The notes under the pieces are model-generated. The model was not told where the DNA came from, searched no databases, and saw only the letters and a program-made list of their open reading frames with translations. From a virus, in the IMG/VR virus record IMGVR_UViG_3300033992_001502, positions 1 through 64,000 of that record: a stretch of 64,000 nt of DNA. One strand, given 5' to 3'. Within the stretch, counting starts at the first letter, position 1. The number at the start of each line of letters is the position of its first letter. Positions 26,699 through 33,725 of this stretch are shown here, one piece after another. The translations under genes were made by a program, and so were the position numbers.

Positions 26699-26944
26699 AT
26701 GGATCAAAATGTCAGAGTCGGTCTTGAAAATTCAAGCCCAATCGTTTGCGAATCTTGCGGGAACGATACGTTTAAAGAAGCGAGCTACTTACGTAGAGTT
26801 TCTAAATTATTAACAGGATCAGCTGAGGATATGATTGTCCCAGTTCCTACTTTTACCTGCTCAAAGTGCTCTCACGTAAATGAACAGTTTCAAGTAAAGG
26901 ACGCTAAACCTCAATCAACTGACAAACCTAAAATTATCTCTTAA
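26699..26944 (+). CDS. Small zinc-ribbon protein
   Basis: 81 residues with CESCGN (19-24) and CSKCSH (about 59-64), two CxxC knuckles of a zinc ribbon around a basic middle (YLRRVSKLL). It precedes the thioredoxin gene by 3 nt. Function unknown. Confidence 0.7.
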   Translation: MDQNVRVGLENSSPIVCESCGNDTFKEASYLRRVSKLLTGSAEDMIVPVPTFTCSKCSHVNEQFQVKDAKPQSTDKPKIIS

Positions 26945-26947
26945 CTT

Positions 26948-27226
26948 ATGTTAATTATAACAGACTATTGGGCTCCATGGTGCGGTCCTTGTAAAGTAAT
27001 GATGCCAGCTATTTCAGAATTATCGGAACGATTTAATGTACCTGATTCTCAAATTGAGATTAGAAAGGTAAACGTTGACGAAAATCCTGAACTTGCCAGT
27101 AAATTTGGAATCAGGGGAATCCCTACTCTTATTTTTGTTAAAGACGATCAAGAAGTAAAGAGACTTAGTGGTCTTAGAACAAAGAATCAGATACTTGAAG
27201 AAATCGAAACAATACAAAATTCATAA
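26948..27226 (+). CDS. Thioredoxin
   Basis: 92 residues. DYWAPWCGPCKVMMP carries the WCGPC redox site (about residues 11-15), and GIRGIPTLIFV holds the cis-proline. Shorter than the usual 105, lacking part of the N-terminal strand. Likely reduces phage or host disulfides such as ribonucleotide reductase. Overlaps the next start by one base. Confidence 0.92.
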   Translation: MLIITDYWAPWCGPCKVMMPAISELSERFNVPDSQIEIRKVNVDENPELASKFGIRGIPTLIFVKDDQEVKRLSGLRTKNQILEEIETIQNS

Positions 27227-27909
27227 TGGAAATTACATTTATAAGTGATACACATTGGATTGTATCTGATCCAGTTAATACAGAAGACCTAAATGATCTT
27301 CTGCCTGGAGGTCCTATCTTGGTCCACGCAGGTGATGTATCTGGGCGTGGAACTGAGCGTGAAATTAGAGTATTCCTTAAATGGTTTAGTTCACAACCCT
27401 ATATGCATAAGATCCTAATTGCTGGAAACCACGACTTCTTTTTTGAGGTAGCAAAACCAGAGGAGGTTCAGGCTCTGCTTGCTGAGTATCCTGGAATTAC
27501 CTACTTAAATGATAGTGGCGTAACGATTGAGGGTATTAAATTCTGGGGAAGTCCAGTAACTCCATTCTTTCATAATTGGGCATTTAATCGATATGAAAAT
27601 GAAATAGGTCCACATTGGGATCTTATTCCGGAAGGAATTGATGTTCTGATAACGCACGGGCCTCCTCATGGAATCTTGGATAAAACTATCAGAGAAGGTT
27701 GGAGCGTTGGTTGTAAAAGTCTAAAGGCTAAGGTTGATCAAATTAAACCCCAAGTTCATGTATTCGGCCACATACACGAAGAGATGGGCCAAGTAGAAAT
27801 AGGCGGTACTACATTTATTAATGCGTCAGTGGTCGATGAACGATATCGACTATGGCATAATCGCCCGCCAGTTATTAACGTTGAACCAAGATCAGAAAAT
27901 TTAGTATAA
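27226..27909 (+). CDS. Calcineurin-like metallophosphoesterase
   Basis: 227 residues. Motifs in order: SDTHW (residues 6-10), HAGDVSG, AGNHDF, THGPPHG and FGHIHEE. The set THGPP...GHIHEE resembles the MPPED/Rv0805-like cyclic nucleotide phosphodiesterase branch, so cyclic nucleotides are possible substrates, but this is not certain. Its last codons overlap the promoter of the next gene. Confidence 0.85.
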   Translation: MEITFISDTHWIVSDPVNTEDLNDLLPGGPILVHAGDVSGRGTEREIRVFLKWFSSQPYMHKILIAGNHDFFFEVAKPEEVQALLAEYPGITYLNDSGVTIEGIKFWGSPVTPFFHNWAFNRYENEIGPHWDLIPEGIDVLITHGPPHGILDKTIREGWSVGCKSLKAKVDQIKPQVHVFGHIHEEMGQVEIGGTTFINASVVDERYRLWHNRPPVINVEPRSENLV

Positions 27910-27910
27910 T
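27905..27910 (+). promoter_or_regulatory. -10-like element 6 nt before ATG
   Basis: AGTATAAT, 6 nt, ATG at 27917. A TTGAAC 18 nt upstream could be a -35. Confidence 0.65.
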
Positions 27911-27916
27911 AACTCT

Positions 27917-28135
27917 ATGGAAATAGAAACTAATAAACCACGAGTTGTTTGGAATCCTGGAATTTATTCAATCTTTGCACTGCTAACTGCGATGATCGGT
28001 TATCAGATTCACAATAGCATTTTTTGGGCGATCATGGACTTCTTTTTCATGCCATTCGCTTGGATTAAATGGTTAATCATGCATGAAGTAAATATCACAA
28101 TCATTAAGGAAACGTTTTCCTTTTTTCTAAAATAA
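27917..28135 (+). CDS. Small membrane protein, predicted leaderless
   Basis: 72 residues with two to three hydrophobic segments (IYSIFALLTAMIGYQIH, IFWAIMDFFFMPFAWIKWLI). TATAAT ends exactly 6 nt before the ATG and overlaps the stop of the previous gene, predicting a leaderless mRNA. Function unknown. Confidence 0.65.
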   Translation: MEIETNKPRVVWNPGIYSIFALLTAMIGYQIHNSIFWAIMDFFFMPFAWIKWLIMHEVNITIIKETFSFFLK

Positions 28136-28143
28136 AAATCAAT

Positions 28144-28407
28144 ATGAAAAAATTAGTAATTTTAACAGCGATCCTATTCTCATTCGCTTCATGTACTGAA
28201 AACTCGCGAGTTAAAAACTTCGGCGGTGAAGGCACTATCAATTTACCAAAGGGCAGAAAATTGGTAACTGTAACGTGGAAAGAGACTCAAATCTGGTATT
28301 TGACTCGGCCGATGGATTCAAGTGATGTTGCTCAAACCTATCAGTTCCATGAAGAATCGAGTTATGGCGTAATGGAAGGTACGTATAATATAATCGAGTC
28401 TAAGTAA
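28144..28407 (+). CDS. Small lipoprotein
   Basis: 87 residues with MKKLVILTAILFSFASC, a lipoprotein signal with the cysteine at 17. The mature part (INLPKGRKLVTVTWKETQIWYLTRP) looks beta-rich. Lies just before a tRNA-Ser gene. Function unknown. Confidence 0.7.
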   Translation: MKKLVILTAILFSFASCTENSRVKNFGGEGTINLPKGRKLVTVTWKETQIWYLTRPMDSSDVAQTYQFHEESSYGVMEGTYNIIESK

Positions 28408-28413
28408 CTCAAA

Positions 28414-28501
28414 GGAGGATTGGCAGAGTGGTCGATCGCGGCAGTCTTGAAAACTGTTGTACCGCAAGGTACCGTAGGTTCGAATCCTACATCCTCCGCC
28501 A
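28414..28501 (+). tRNA. tRNA-Ser(TGA)
   Basis: Class II tRNA with acceptor GGAGGAT/ATCCTCC, anticodon loop CTTGAAA, long variable arm (ACCGCAAGGT) and TTCGAAT loop. CCA is encoded. Lies alone between protein genes. Confidence 0.95.
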
Positions 28502-28517
28502 AAAAAATCAATAAACA

Positions 28518-28706
28518 ATGGGACTATTCGGAGCAATCGCTAATATAGCAAGCGCAACAGTAAAAACAGCATTGTCACCAATCGCAGTCGTAAAGGATGC
28601 AGTTGACGTGGCAACCGGTGGCGAAGCTACCGCAACAAAGGATTTAATAAACTCGGTCGGCGAAGACTTATCTGACGCAGTCGATGAGGTAGTTGATCCT
28701 TATTAA
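28518..28706 (+). CDS. Small Ala/Val-rich protein
   Basis: 62 residues: MGLFGAIANIASATVKTALS, amphipathic helices, then GGEATATKDLINSVGEDLSD. Proteins of this look are common small phage proteins of unknown function. It follows the tRNA-Ser gene by 17 nt. Confidence 0.6.
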   Translation: MGLFGAIANIASATVKTALSPIAVVKDAVDVATGGEATATKDLINSVGEDLSDAVDEVVDPY

Positions 28707-28720
28707 AAAAATAACAGTAT

Positions 28721-29419
28721 ATGTTAATTAAAAATCAAACGCCATACCTTGGCAAAATTCAGTTGAAGTTCGAGAGATTTCCTCACTACACTGGCAAAAC
28801 TAAATTAAATAAGATCCACTTGGATCTGGGATTTACTAAGTTAGTAAGCCGAATCCGACCTGAAAGAGATTTGGAAGGTTGGGCTGTAAATCCTGAATGT
28901 ATTAAACAAATTGAAGCAACTACTGGGCTAAAGGTAGGAGTTCATAAGTTCGGACCAGACGATGAGTACTCATTACCCAATTCATGCATGAATCCAGACG
29001 GAGTTTACGTTGGATCAATTGAAGAAGGTTGGTGGTACTACAACAATGGCCTCAGAGCAACAAAGGGATCTCATCCTCATACTGCATGGAGTAAGAAGGC
29101 AAAGCAGTGGATTGGTTATTCTCACCGTGCTTCTTGTGCATTCGGAAAAGGCGATAAACTATTTGATGCTAAATGGAAACCTGCTGAACAAGACCTTCCT
29201 CAATACGAAAAGTTCTACGGCAAGCACCTGGACTCGTATTATAAAGAGTGCGAAGAATGGGCAAAGAGTACCTCTGACCATAAAGCGTCAGAAGAAGAAA
29301 TGACCCTTGCTGGTTGGGCAGTAGATCATATTCCTTTTAGACTACGTGGTGCTAAGACAATTCATTCGTATGAAGATGCTTACAAGGCAGCAGTTAACTT
29401 TGCAAAATACGTATCGTAA
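28721..29419 (+). CDS. Hypothetical protein
   Basis: 232 residues rich in Trp, Tyr, His and Lys (EEGWWYYNNGLRATKGSH; AKQWIGYSHRASCAFGKGD), suggesting a globular protein that might bind nucleic acid or sugar. No motif I recognise. The stop overlaps the next start. Confidence 0.65.
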   Translation: MLIKNQTPYLGKIQLKFERFPHYTGKTKLNKIHLDLGFTKLVSRIRPERDLEGWAVNPECIKQIEATTGLKVGVHKFGPDDEYSLPNSCMNPDGVYVGSIEEGWWYYNNGLRATKGSHPHTAWSKKAKQWIGYSHRASCAFGKGDKLFDAKWKPAEQDLPQYEKFYGKHLDSYYKECEEWAKSTSDHKASEEEMTLAGWAVDHIPFRLRGAKTIHSYEDAYKAAVNFAKYVS

Positions 29420-29676
29420 TGGCAAAAGGCTCTATATTAAATGCACTAAAGAACGAGGCGGACATGAAACGTCTCGTTCTTGAGTTTACTGAGAAATTAG
29501 AACATGACCCGTACCAACCGGGGCTAGTTCATCCGGAAGTCTATCCGGACGATGTTCAGGAAGTACTTGAAGATCTACTGTGGATTAGGGGATTCGATGA
29601 AGCGACTATCAGAGTTAGAAAGAATCCAGATGGAGTATCTGTATCAGTAGAAGTTTTGGGCAGAACTAAGGGATAA
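29419..29676 (+). CDS. Small hypothetical protein
   Basis: 85 residues, helical N-terminus (LNALKNEADMKRLVLEFTEK) and a C-terminal strand pair (ATIRVRKNPDGVSVSVEVL). Coupled by one-base overlap to the upstream gene. Function unknown. Confidence 0.6.
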   Translation: MAKGSILNALKNEADMKRLVLEFTEKLEHDPYQPGLVHPEVYPDDVQEVLEDLLWIRGFDEATIRVRKNPDGVSVSVEVLGRTKG

Positions 29677-29680
29677 ATAA
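29673..29680 (+). promoter_or_regulatory. T4-late-like element
   Basis: ATAAATAA upstream of tagged gene 29698, overlapping the previous stop. Confidence 0.5.
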
Positions 29681-29697
29681 TAAAAATAAGATCCCTA

Positions 29698-30249
29698 ATG
29701 AAACTTAAGAGATTTTCACAATTTGTAAAAGAGAGCTTGATAACAGAATCTTCGTCAGTTATTGAAGTTGAAGAAAATATATTCTTAATAGACGAAATAA
29801 TCTACATAATTTGGCTTGTTACACTAGACGTATCTTTCGATTATGAGCCTGACGATAGCAGTGTCGGATTCGTTGGCGGCTATTCAGTTGATGATGTTGA
29901 CTTTGATGGAGTAGACGGAGTGTATAAAGTAACTGATCCTTCAGTAATTTCGCAGGTTAAAGCCATGCTAGATTCCCCTGAAGCTGAAGAGTTAAAAAGC
30001 ATGGGATTTGAAGGAGCTGATGAATATGCAGCAATTGGCGATTTAATATACGATGCAGAGCAAGAAGAAATTACAGGAGAAGAGCTCAAGGACTTCATTA
30101 ATAAATTCAAAGCTCTTTACGATTCAAATACTCTAGTCGATTTAACTGGTACTTTCAAAAAAAGAACTGACTCTGCTCTCGATAGAGCGGTTGAGGATTT
30201 TGAACCTGATGAGCCTGACTACGATGATTACGACGATGATCGTTATTAA
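29698..30249 (+). CDS. Acidic putative capsid-internal protein
   Basis: 183 residues starting MKLKRFSQFVKESLITES, the T4-like capsid-targeting pattern with likely cleavage after ITE. The rest is acidic, ending DEPDYDDYDDDRY. The segment EELKSMGFEGADEYAAI (about 99-115) recurs as a motif in the 52436 protein. An ATAAATAA late-type element at 29673 precedes it. Confidence 0.75.
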   Translation: MKLKRFSQFVKESLITESSSVIEVEENIFLIDEIIYIIWLVTLDVSFDYEPDDSSVGFVGGYSVDDVDFDGVDGVYKVTDPSVISQVKAMLDSPEAEELKSMGFEGADEYAAIGDLIYDAEQEEITGEELKDFINKFKALYDSNTLVDLTGTFKKRTDSALDRAVEDFEPDEPDYDDYDDDRY

Positions 30250-30256
30250 TAAATAA
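30249..30256 (+). promoter_or_regulatory. T4-late-like element
   Basis: ATAAATAA upstream of tagged gene 30276. Confidence 0.5.
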
Positions 30257-30275
30257 ACAAAAATTACTTTTTAAA

Positions 30276-30839
30276 ATGAAACTTAAAAGATTCACACAAT
30301 TTGTTAACGAAGCAAAGATTAACGAAGCTCAAATCAAAGATAAAACTATCGTTGCTAAGCTTGATAGAATTCACGAAATCAAAACTCGATTAAAAGAATT
30401 GACAGCTGAAACAAAAGCTATCAATACTGAGCTTGGTGCATTTGATGCAACAATGAAGCCGATCTTTGATGCAATGAAAGTCCTAAATGATAAGCTTGCA
30501 ACAACTGAAAAATACGTTATCAAGATTTCAAGATACGGCGGATCTTCTGAAAACCCATCTTATGCTAAAGCTGTAGAGCAGGCACTAGGGTTAGTCGATG
30601 CTGCTGCTCAAGCAATTATCAACGAATGTGTTAGACAAAACACAGCAATATCAAACGTAAAACACTCATACGATATTGAAAAACTAGATGAATCTAAATT
30701 AACTGATAAAGCTAAAGCGATCGTTGCTAGGTTGTCTGGTAAAATCACAGCAATCGTTGCCAAGTTAAAGTCTTTCTTTGAGTCTAAATTCTCTAAGATC
30801 GATCAAGCAAACGAAAAACTTGCAGCAATGATAAAGTAA
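30276..30839 (+). CDS. Coiled-coil putative capsid-internal protein
   Basis: 187 residues starting MKLKRFTQFVNEAKINEA, with candidate cleavage sites VNE and INE. The rest is helical with coiled-coil heptads (IHEIKTRLKELTAETKAI) and a lysine-rich C-terminus. NPSYAK is shared with the 52436 protein. ATAAATAA at 30249 lies upstream. Confidence 0.75.
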   Translation: MKLKRFTQFVNEAKINEAQIKDKTIVAKLDRIHEIKTRLKELTAETKAINTELGAFDATMKPIFDAMKVLNDKLATTEKYVIKISRYGGSSENPSYAKAVEQALGLVDAAAQAIINECVRQNTAISNVKHSYDIEKLDESKLTDKAKAIVARLSGKITAIVAKLKSFFESKFSKIDQANEKLAAMIK

Positions 30840-30874
30840 TTTTTAGTAAAGGGAAACCTTTTTTAAAAAGTTGG

Positions 30875-30880
30875 TATAAT
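30875..30880 (+). promoter_or_regulatory. -10-like element of leader 1 and tRNA array
   Basis: GGTATAATAAC, 35 nt before the GTG of leader 1. ATAAATAA at 30887 lies just after it. Confidence 0.6.
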
Positions 30881-30915
30881 AACTAGATAAATAACTAGAC
30901 AAAAAAATTAAACTC

Positions 30916-31047
30916 GTGCAAATAACTACGAACATATCAAAAAATACTCAAAACTGGAATCAGTATCCGGCAGGCACAGTTAATGTGATTGCAATGGAGA
31001 CGATTAAAGATTTTGGGGTATTGCGAGGTTCTAGTGGTATAAGTTAA
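30916..31047 (+). CDS. Leader peptide of the first tRNA array
   Basis: 43 codons with a GTG start (the frame is closed by TAA at 30892). The peptide reads, in pieces, QITTNISKNTQN, WNQYPAGTVNV, IAMETIKDFG, VLRGSSGIS. It contains Phe, Lys, Ile, Met, Trp, Gln, Asp, Glu, Ala, Thr, Gly, Val, Pro, Asn and Tyr, which is every amino acid of the recognisable tRNAs in the array that follows, and it lacks Cys and His, whose tRNAs are in the second array. A terminator starts 25 nt after the stop. Near its 3' end, 31024-31031 is complementary to the 5' terminator arm. I read it as an attenuator leader; it is too short for family detection. Confidence 0.7.
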   Translation: MQITTNISKNTQNWNQYPAGTVNVIAMETIKDFGVLRGSSGIS

Positions 31048-31098
31048 GAAATTACATAACTAACAACAACGAACCTCGAACCTAAAAAATTCGAGGTT
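31024..31098 (+). promoter_or_regulatory. Attenuator of the first tRNA array
   Basis: Three strands: CGAGGTTC (31024-31031, inside the leader ORF), GAACCTCG (31071-31078) and TTCGAGGTT (31090-31098). Strand 1 with 2 gives an 8 bp antiterminator, strand 2 with 3 gives the terminator, and the two are mutually exclusive. Confidence 0.72.
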
Positions 31099-31102
31099 TT
31101 TT
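31072..31102 (+). terminator. Terminator between leader 1 and first tRNA array
   Basis: 9 bp stem AACCTCGAA/TTCGAGGTT, A-rich loop, then TTTTTTG. Placed 11 nt before tRNA-Phe. Confidence 0.85.
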
Positions 31103-31112
31103 GTTTTAGCAT

Positions 31113-31188
31113 GGTGAGGTAGCTCAGATGGTAGAGCACAGGACTGAAAATCCTGGTGTCGGCGGTTCGATCCCGCCCCTCACCACCA
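31113..31188 (+). tRNA. tRNA-Phe(GAA)
   Basis: Acceptor GGTGAGG/CCTCACC, anticodon loop CTGAAAA, T-loop TTCGATC, CCA encoded. First gene of the main array, 11 nt after the attenuator-like terminator. Confidence 0.95.
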
Positions 31189-31266
31189 ACAAAAAAATGA
31201 ATAAGAATATGAAACGTAAACGCTAAAGGCCCAGTGACTCCCAGAGTTACAGGTCTAAATACACAG

Positions 31267-31340
31267 GTCTTCGTAGCTCAGTTGGTTAGAGCACCTCACT
31301 TTTAATGAGGGAGTCACAGGTTCGAGTCCTGTCGGGGACA
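31267..31340 (+). tRNA. tRNA-Lys(TTT)
   Basis: Acceptor GTCTTCG/CGGGGAC (two GU pairs), anticodon stem CCTCA/TGAGG with loop CTTTTAA. No CCA encoded (CTA follows). Confidence 0.94.
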
Positions 31341-31346
31341 CTAAAC

Positions 31347-31423
31347 TGGAATATAGCTCAATTGGTTAGAGCATTCGCCTGATACGCGAAAGGTTATAGG
31401 TTCGATTCCTATTATTCCAACCA
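31347..31423 (+). tRNA. tRNA-Ile(GAT)
   Basis: Acceptor TGGAATA/TATTCCA, anticodon loop CTGATAC, T-loop TTCGATT, CCA encoded. Confidence 0.95.
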
Positions 31424-31428
31424 AACAT

Positions 31429-31506
31429 TGCGGGATGCGTAGAAAGCGGTTATCTCGTCAGTCTCATAAGCTGAAGTTCCCGGTTCGAGTCCGGGTCCCG
31501 CAACCA
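31429..31506 (+). tRNA. tRNA-Met(CAT), elongator type
   Basis: Acceptor TGCGGGA/TCCCGCA is fully paired, unlike an initiator; anticodon loop CTCATAA. D-arm is unusual. CCA encoded. Could also be an Ile2 tRNA. Confidence 0.88.
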
Positions 31507-31514
31507 AAAGAATA

Positions 31515-31587
31515 CACGGATGTGGTGCAATGGTAGCATGCGGGTCTCCAAAACCCTAGATGGGAGTTCGAATCTCTCCGACCGTGC
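31515..31587 (+). tRNA. tRNA-Trp(CCA)
   Basis: Anticodon loop CTCCAAA between GGGT and ACCC; acceptor CACGGAT/GACCGTG has one mismatch. No CCA encoded. End coordinates uncertain by 1-2 nt. Confidence 0.88.
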
Positions 31588-31628
31588 AAATCTTTCGAAA
31601 GAAAGTGACTAAATTAAACCTAATGTGG

Positions 31629-31634
31629 TATAGT
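31629..31634 (+). promoter_or_regulatory. -10-like element inside tRNA array
   Basis: GGTATAGT in the spacer before tRNA-Gln; possible internal promoter. Confidence 0.45.
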
Positions 31635-31683
31635 AATCATATAAGTTTAACAAGAGTTCTTTGACTTATTGGAGATTGAAAAT

Positions 31684-31754
31684 TGTCCTGTGGTGTAATG
31701 GCAGCACGTCTGGTTTTGGTCCAGAAGATCGAGGTTCGAATCCTTGCGGGACAA
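31684..31754 (+). tRNA. tRNA-Gln(TTG)
   Basis: Acceptor TGTCCTG/CGGGACA, anticodon stem TCTGG/CCAGA with loop TTTTGGT. Full CCA not encoded. Confidence 0.93.
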
Positions 31755-31759
31755 CATAT

Positions 31760-31831
<72 letters not shown>

Positions 31832-31836
31832 CTAAT

Positions 31837-31942
31837 GATTAGATGGGCGTAATGCGGGATGGTACCCAAGTCCCGAACTCGAAAGAGGTAAGGTTGTCTA
31901 CTCCGTCTTGCACGGTATCCGGTTCGAGTCCGGCTCTAATCA
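31837..31942 (+). tRNA. tRNA-like element with extra internal sequence
   Basis: A perfect 7 bp acceptor (GATTAGA/TCTAATC) and a TTCGAGT T-loop are present, but the total length is 106 nt and no clear 7 nt anticodon loop can be placed. Internal hairpins CCGT-CTTGC-ACGG and CTC-GAAA-GAG are possible. Either a tRNA with an insertion, a decayed tRNA or a tRNA mimic. Confidence 0.6.
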
Positions 31943-31947
31943 CCCGG

Positions 31948-32000
31948 ATCCATGCACGTCGAGCGCAAACCAATCGCTCTTCAGGTAGATTTGCATGGAT
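31948..32000 (+). ncRNA. Structured tRNA-array spacer, 53 nt
   Basis: Closed by a perfect 9 bp stem (ATCCATGCA 31948-31956 with TGCATGGAT 31992-32000) around an inner hairpin GAGCG/CGCTC (31961-31979). No coding potential. Candidate small RNA or processing element. Confidence 0.55.
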
Positions 32001-32051
32001 AAACAACCCGTCACGGTATACCCACAGGGTAGGAGTGAACTGGAGAGAAAT

Positions 32052-32123
32052 GGTCCTGTAGTTAATCGGCTATAACGCCGCCCTGTCACGGCGGTATGCC
32101 GGGTTCGATTCCCGGTGGGACCG
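32052..32123 (+). tRNA. tRNA-Asp(GTC)
   Basis: Acceptor GGTCCTG/TGGGACC, anticodon stem CCGCC/GGCGG with loop CTGTCAC. No CCA encoded. Confidence 0.94.
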
Positions 32124-32125
32124 CG

Positions 32126-32307
32126 AAAGTATATCAACAGAAGTCCGACTTGCACGGATGAAAGGAACCTTGGCTCCATGGGATTAGCTACCCAACCGGA
32201 GAGATATAAATGACCCAAGGTACTCTGTTCAGGTCCCTGCTCTACTGTGCACAGTATCAGGTTATGGGGAACAAACCATAAGTAAAAACCGGAGCACGGT
32301 ATACTTT
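32126..32307 (+). ncRNA. Structured tRNA-array spacer between Asp and Glu
   Basis: Outer 8 bp stem AAAGTATA/TATACTTT (32126-32133, 32300-32307). Inside, ACCTTGG/CCAAGGT (32167-32173, 32215-32221) encloses CTCC/GGAG, and TACTG-TGCA-CAGTA forms a hairpin. No ORF of note. Confidence 0.5.
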
Positions 32308-32312
32308 TATTT

Positions 32313-32384
32313 GGCCCGTTAGTCTATCGGTTAGGACACGCCCCTTTCACGGGTGAGAGACGAGTTCGATTCTCGTACGGGCTA
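32313..32384 (+). tRNA. tRNA-Glu(TTC)
   Basis: Acceptor GGCCCGT/ACGGGCT, anticodon loop CTTTCAC, T-loop TTCGATT. No CCA encoded. Confidence 0.94.
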
Positions 32385-32386
32385 CT

Positions 32387-32526
32387 AAGAACAACGGTCT
32401 CTCCGGCCAATGTGATGTCGACAATCACGGTCGGATCAAGAGTTCACCACCCTCAGCCTGGGCCCAGAGAAAACTCTGATGAAGCTGTTAAGATTGGAGC
32501 GAGACGGGTACTCCAACGTTGTTCTT
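32387..32526 (+). ncRNA. Structured tRNA-array spacer between Glu and Ala
   Basis: Outer perfect 10 bp stem AAGAACAACG/CGTTGTTCTT (32387-32396, 32517-32526). Inner stems include CCGGCC/GGTCGG enclosing GTGAT/ATCAC, and AGAGTT/AACTCT. A 140 nt multibranched RNA is predicted. Confidence 0.58.
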
Positions 32527-32530
32527 AAAT

Positions 32531-32607
32531 GGGCTGTTAGCTCAGTTGGCTAGAGCACCGCACTTGCACTGCGGGGGTCGAGAGTTCGAGTCTCTCACGG
32601 TCCACCA
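32531..32607 (+). tRNA. tRNA-Ala(TGC)
   Basis: Acceptor GGGCTGT/ACGGTCC, anticodon stem CCGCA/TGCGG with loop CTTGCAC. CCA encoded. Confidence 0.95.
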
Positions 32608-32612
32608 ACATT

Positions 32613-32686
32613 GCCTCCTTAGCTCAGTTGGCCAGAGCGCCTCACTTGTAATGAGGATGTCGGCGGTTCGAATCCGTCAGGAGGCT
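32613..32686 (+). tRNA. tRNA-Thr(TGT)
   Basis: Acceptor GCCTCCT/AGGAGGC, anticodon stem CCTCA/TGAGG with loop CTTGTAA. No CCA encoded. Confidence 0.95.
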
Positions 32687-32865
32687 CACATCGTATTAGG
32701 GTCGTGCCGCATTTTGCCACGATACGAAATAGACTTGAGAGGATCAGAGGCGGCCGTGACTACCTCAAGTCGAAGTTAGATAGTGTCTCGGTACGCTCTG
32801 GTTAGTCGCAAGACTTTCTAACGACGAGGTCCCGGTGGGCAGAACGCGTCTGATCCCACCCACTT
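32687..32865 (+). ncRNA. Structured tRNA-array spacer between Thr and Gly
   Basis: Several hairpins: TCGTAT/ATACGA with inner CGTG/CACG, GACTTGAG/CTCAAGTC, GTTAGA/TCTAAC enclosing AGTC-GCAA-GACT, and GGTGGG/CCCACC. No ORF of note. Confidence 0.5.
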
Positions 32866-32941
32866 GCGGGAGTAGCTCAGTTGGTAGAGCGCAACCTTGC
32901 CAAGGTTGAGGTCGCCGGTTCGAACCCGGCCTCCCGCTCCA
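32866..32941 (+). tRNA. tRNA-Gly(GCC)
   Basis: Acceptor GCGGGAG/CTCCCGC, anticodon stem CAACC/GGTTG with loop TTGCCAA. CCA encoded. Confidence 0.95.
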
Positions 32942-32944
32942 TAA

Positions 32945-33017
32945 GCGGATGTCGTATAATGGCTTATTACTCCAGCCTTCCAAGCTGGAGATGCGAGTTC
33001 GATTCTCGCCATCCGCT
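32945..33017 (+). tRNA. tRNA-Gly(TCC)
   Basis: Acceptor GCGGATG/CATCCGC, anticodon stem CCAGC/GCTGG with loop CTTCCAA. No CCA encoded. Only 3 nt after the other Gly tRNA. Confidence 0.95.
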
Positions 33018-33098
33018 CGACCGGTGGCTCCCTTAATGGTTCGAGGCCGACCTCAAACATCGGTGATACGTCATACAGGGGGCGAAAGCGTATCAAAC

Positions 33099-33171
33099 AG
33101 TCCTTTAGCTCAGTTGGTAGAGCATCTGTTTTACATGCAGAGGGTCGTAGGTTCGAATCCTACAGGGACTA
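33099..33171 (+). tRNA. tRNA-Val(TAC)
   Basis: Acceptor AGTCCTT/AGGGACT, anticodon stem TCTGT/GCAGA with loop TTTACAT. No CCA encoded. Confidence 0.94.
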
Positions 33172-33459
33172 CTATGAGCAAGAGATACTCAGTAAGATTG
33201 GTCGCATTCTTTAAAAAAGCGATGGTAGTGAAAAAGTCCTCGACCTTAATGGGGGATCGATTCGGGTAAACGTGAGCAAGACTCTGCCGCGCCGACGTAG
33301 AGAGTTGACAGGTTTTTATGTGGTAAGACACTAATGAAAAAGACTTATTGGGGGAGGACCGTATAGTCTAAGACGTCAATAAGGGATATGGTTCTCGAAA
33401 CAGTCAGAGAAACCCGTTAAAATCCAGTCTTCGTACAAGTCTCAGTATGGAGCAAATTA
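33172..33459 (+). ncRNA. Long tRNA-array spacer between Val and Pro
   Basis: 288 nt without a credible gene. Possible stems: TCGC/GCGA near 33212-33231, CTTATTG/CAATAAG (33344-33350, 33377-33383), AGTCT hairpin near 33427. Structure less clear than in other spacers. Confidence 0.4.
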
Positions 33460-33538
33460 TCGAGATGTTGGGGAGTCCGGTTACCCCGCCTGCTTTGGGA
33501 GCAGGAGAACTCGCAGGTTCGAATCCTGCCATCTCGAC
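33460..33538 (+). tRNA. tRNA-Pro(TGG)
   Basis: Acceptor TCGAGAT/ATCTCGA, anticodon stem CCTGC/GCAGG with loop TTTGGGA. No CCA encoded. Confidence 0.94.
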
Positions 33539-33638
33539 AAAAGAACCTTAGTAGAGGCTGACTCCACCAGCTAGGACGTAACGTTCAAGCCTAGCTGAAA
33601 GCACGCGCTTGCGCTGAAATGGTGGTCGAGGTTCTTTT
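33539..33638 (+). ncRNA. Structured tRNA-array spacer between Pro and Asn
   Basis: Outer perfect 10 bp stem AAAAGAACCT/AGGTTCTTTT (33539-33548, 33629-33638), then CCACC/GGTGG, AGCTAGG/CCTAGCT (33569-33575, 33590-33596) and a GC-rich hairpin at 33600-33615. A compact three-way junction of 100 nt. Confidence 0.6.
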
Positions 33639-33645
33639 ATTTTAT

Positions 33646-33720
33646 TGGGTGTTAGCTCAGCGGTAGAGCTCTCGACTGTTAATCGAGTGGTCCCAGGTTC
33701 GAATCCTGGACACCCAGCCA
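33646..33720 (+). tRNA. tRNA-Asn(GTT)
   Basis: Acceptor TGGGTGT/ACACCCA, anticodon stem CTCGA/TCGAG with loop CTGTTAA. CCA encoded. Confidence 0.95.
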
Positions 33721-33725
33721 AGGTT

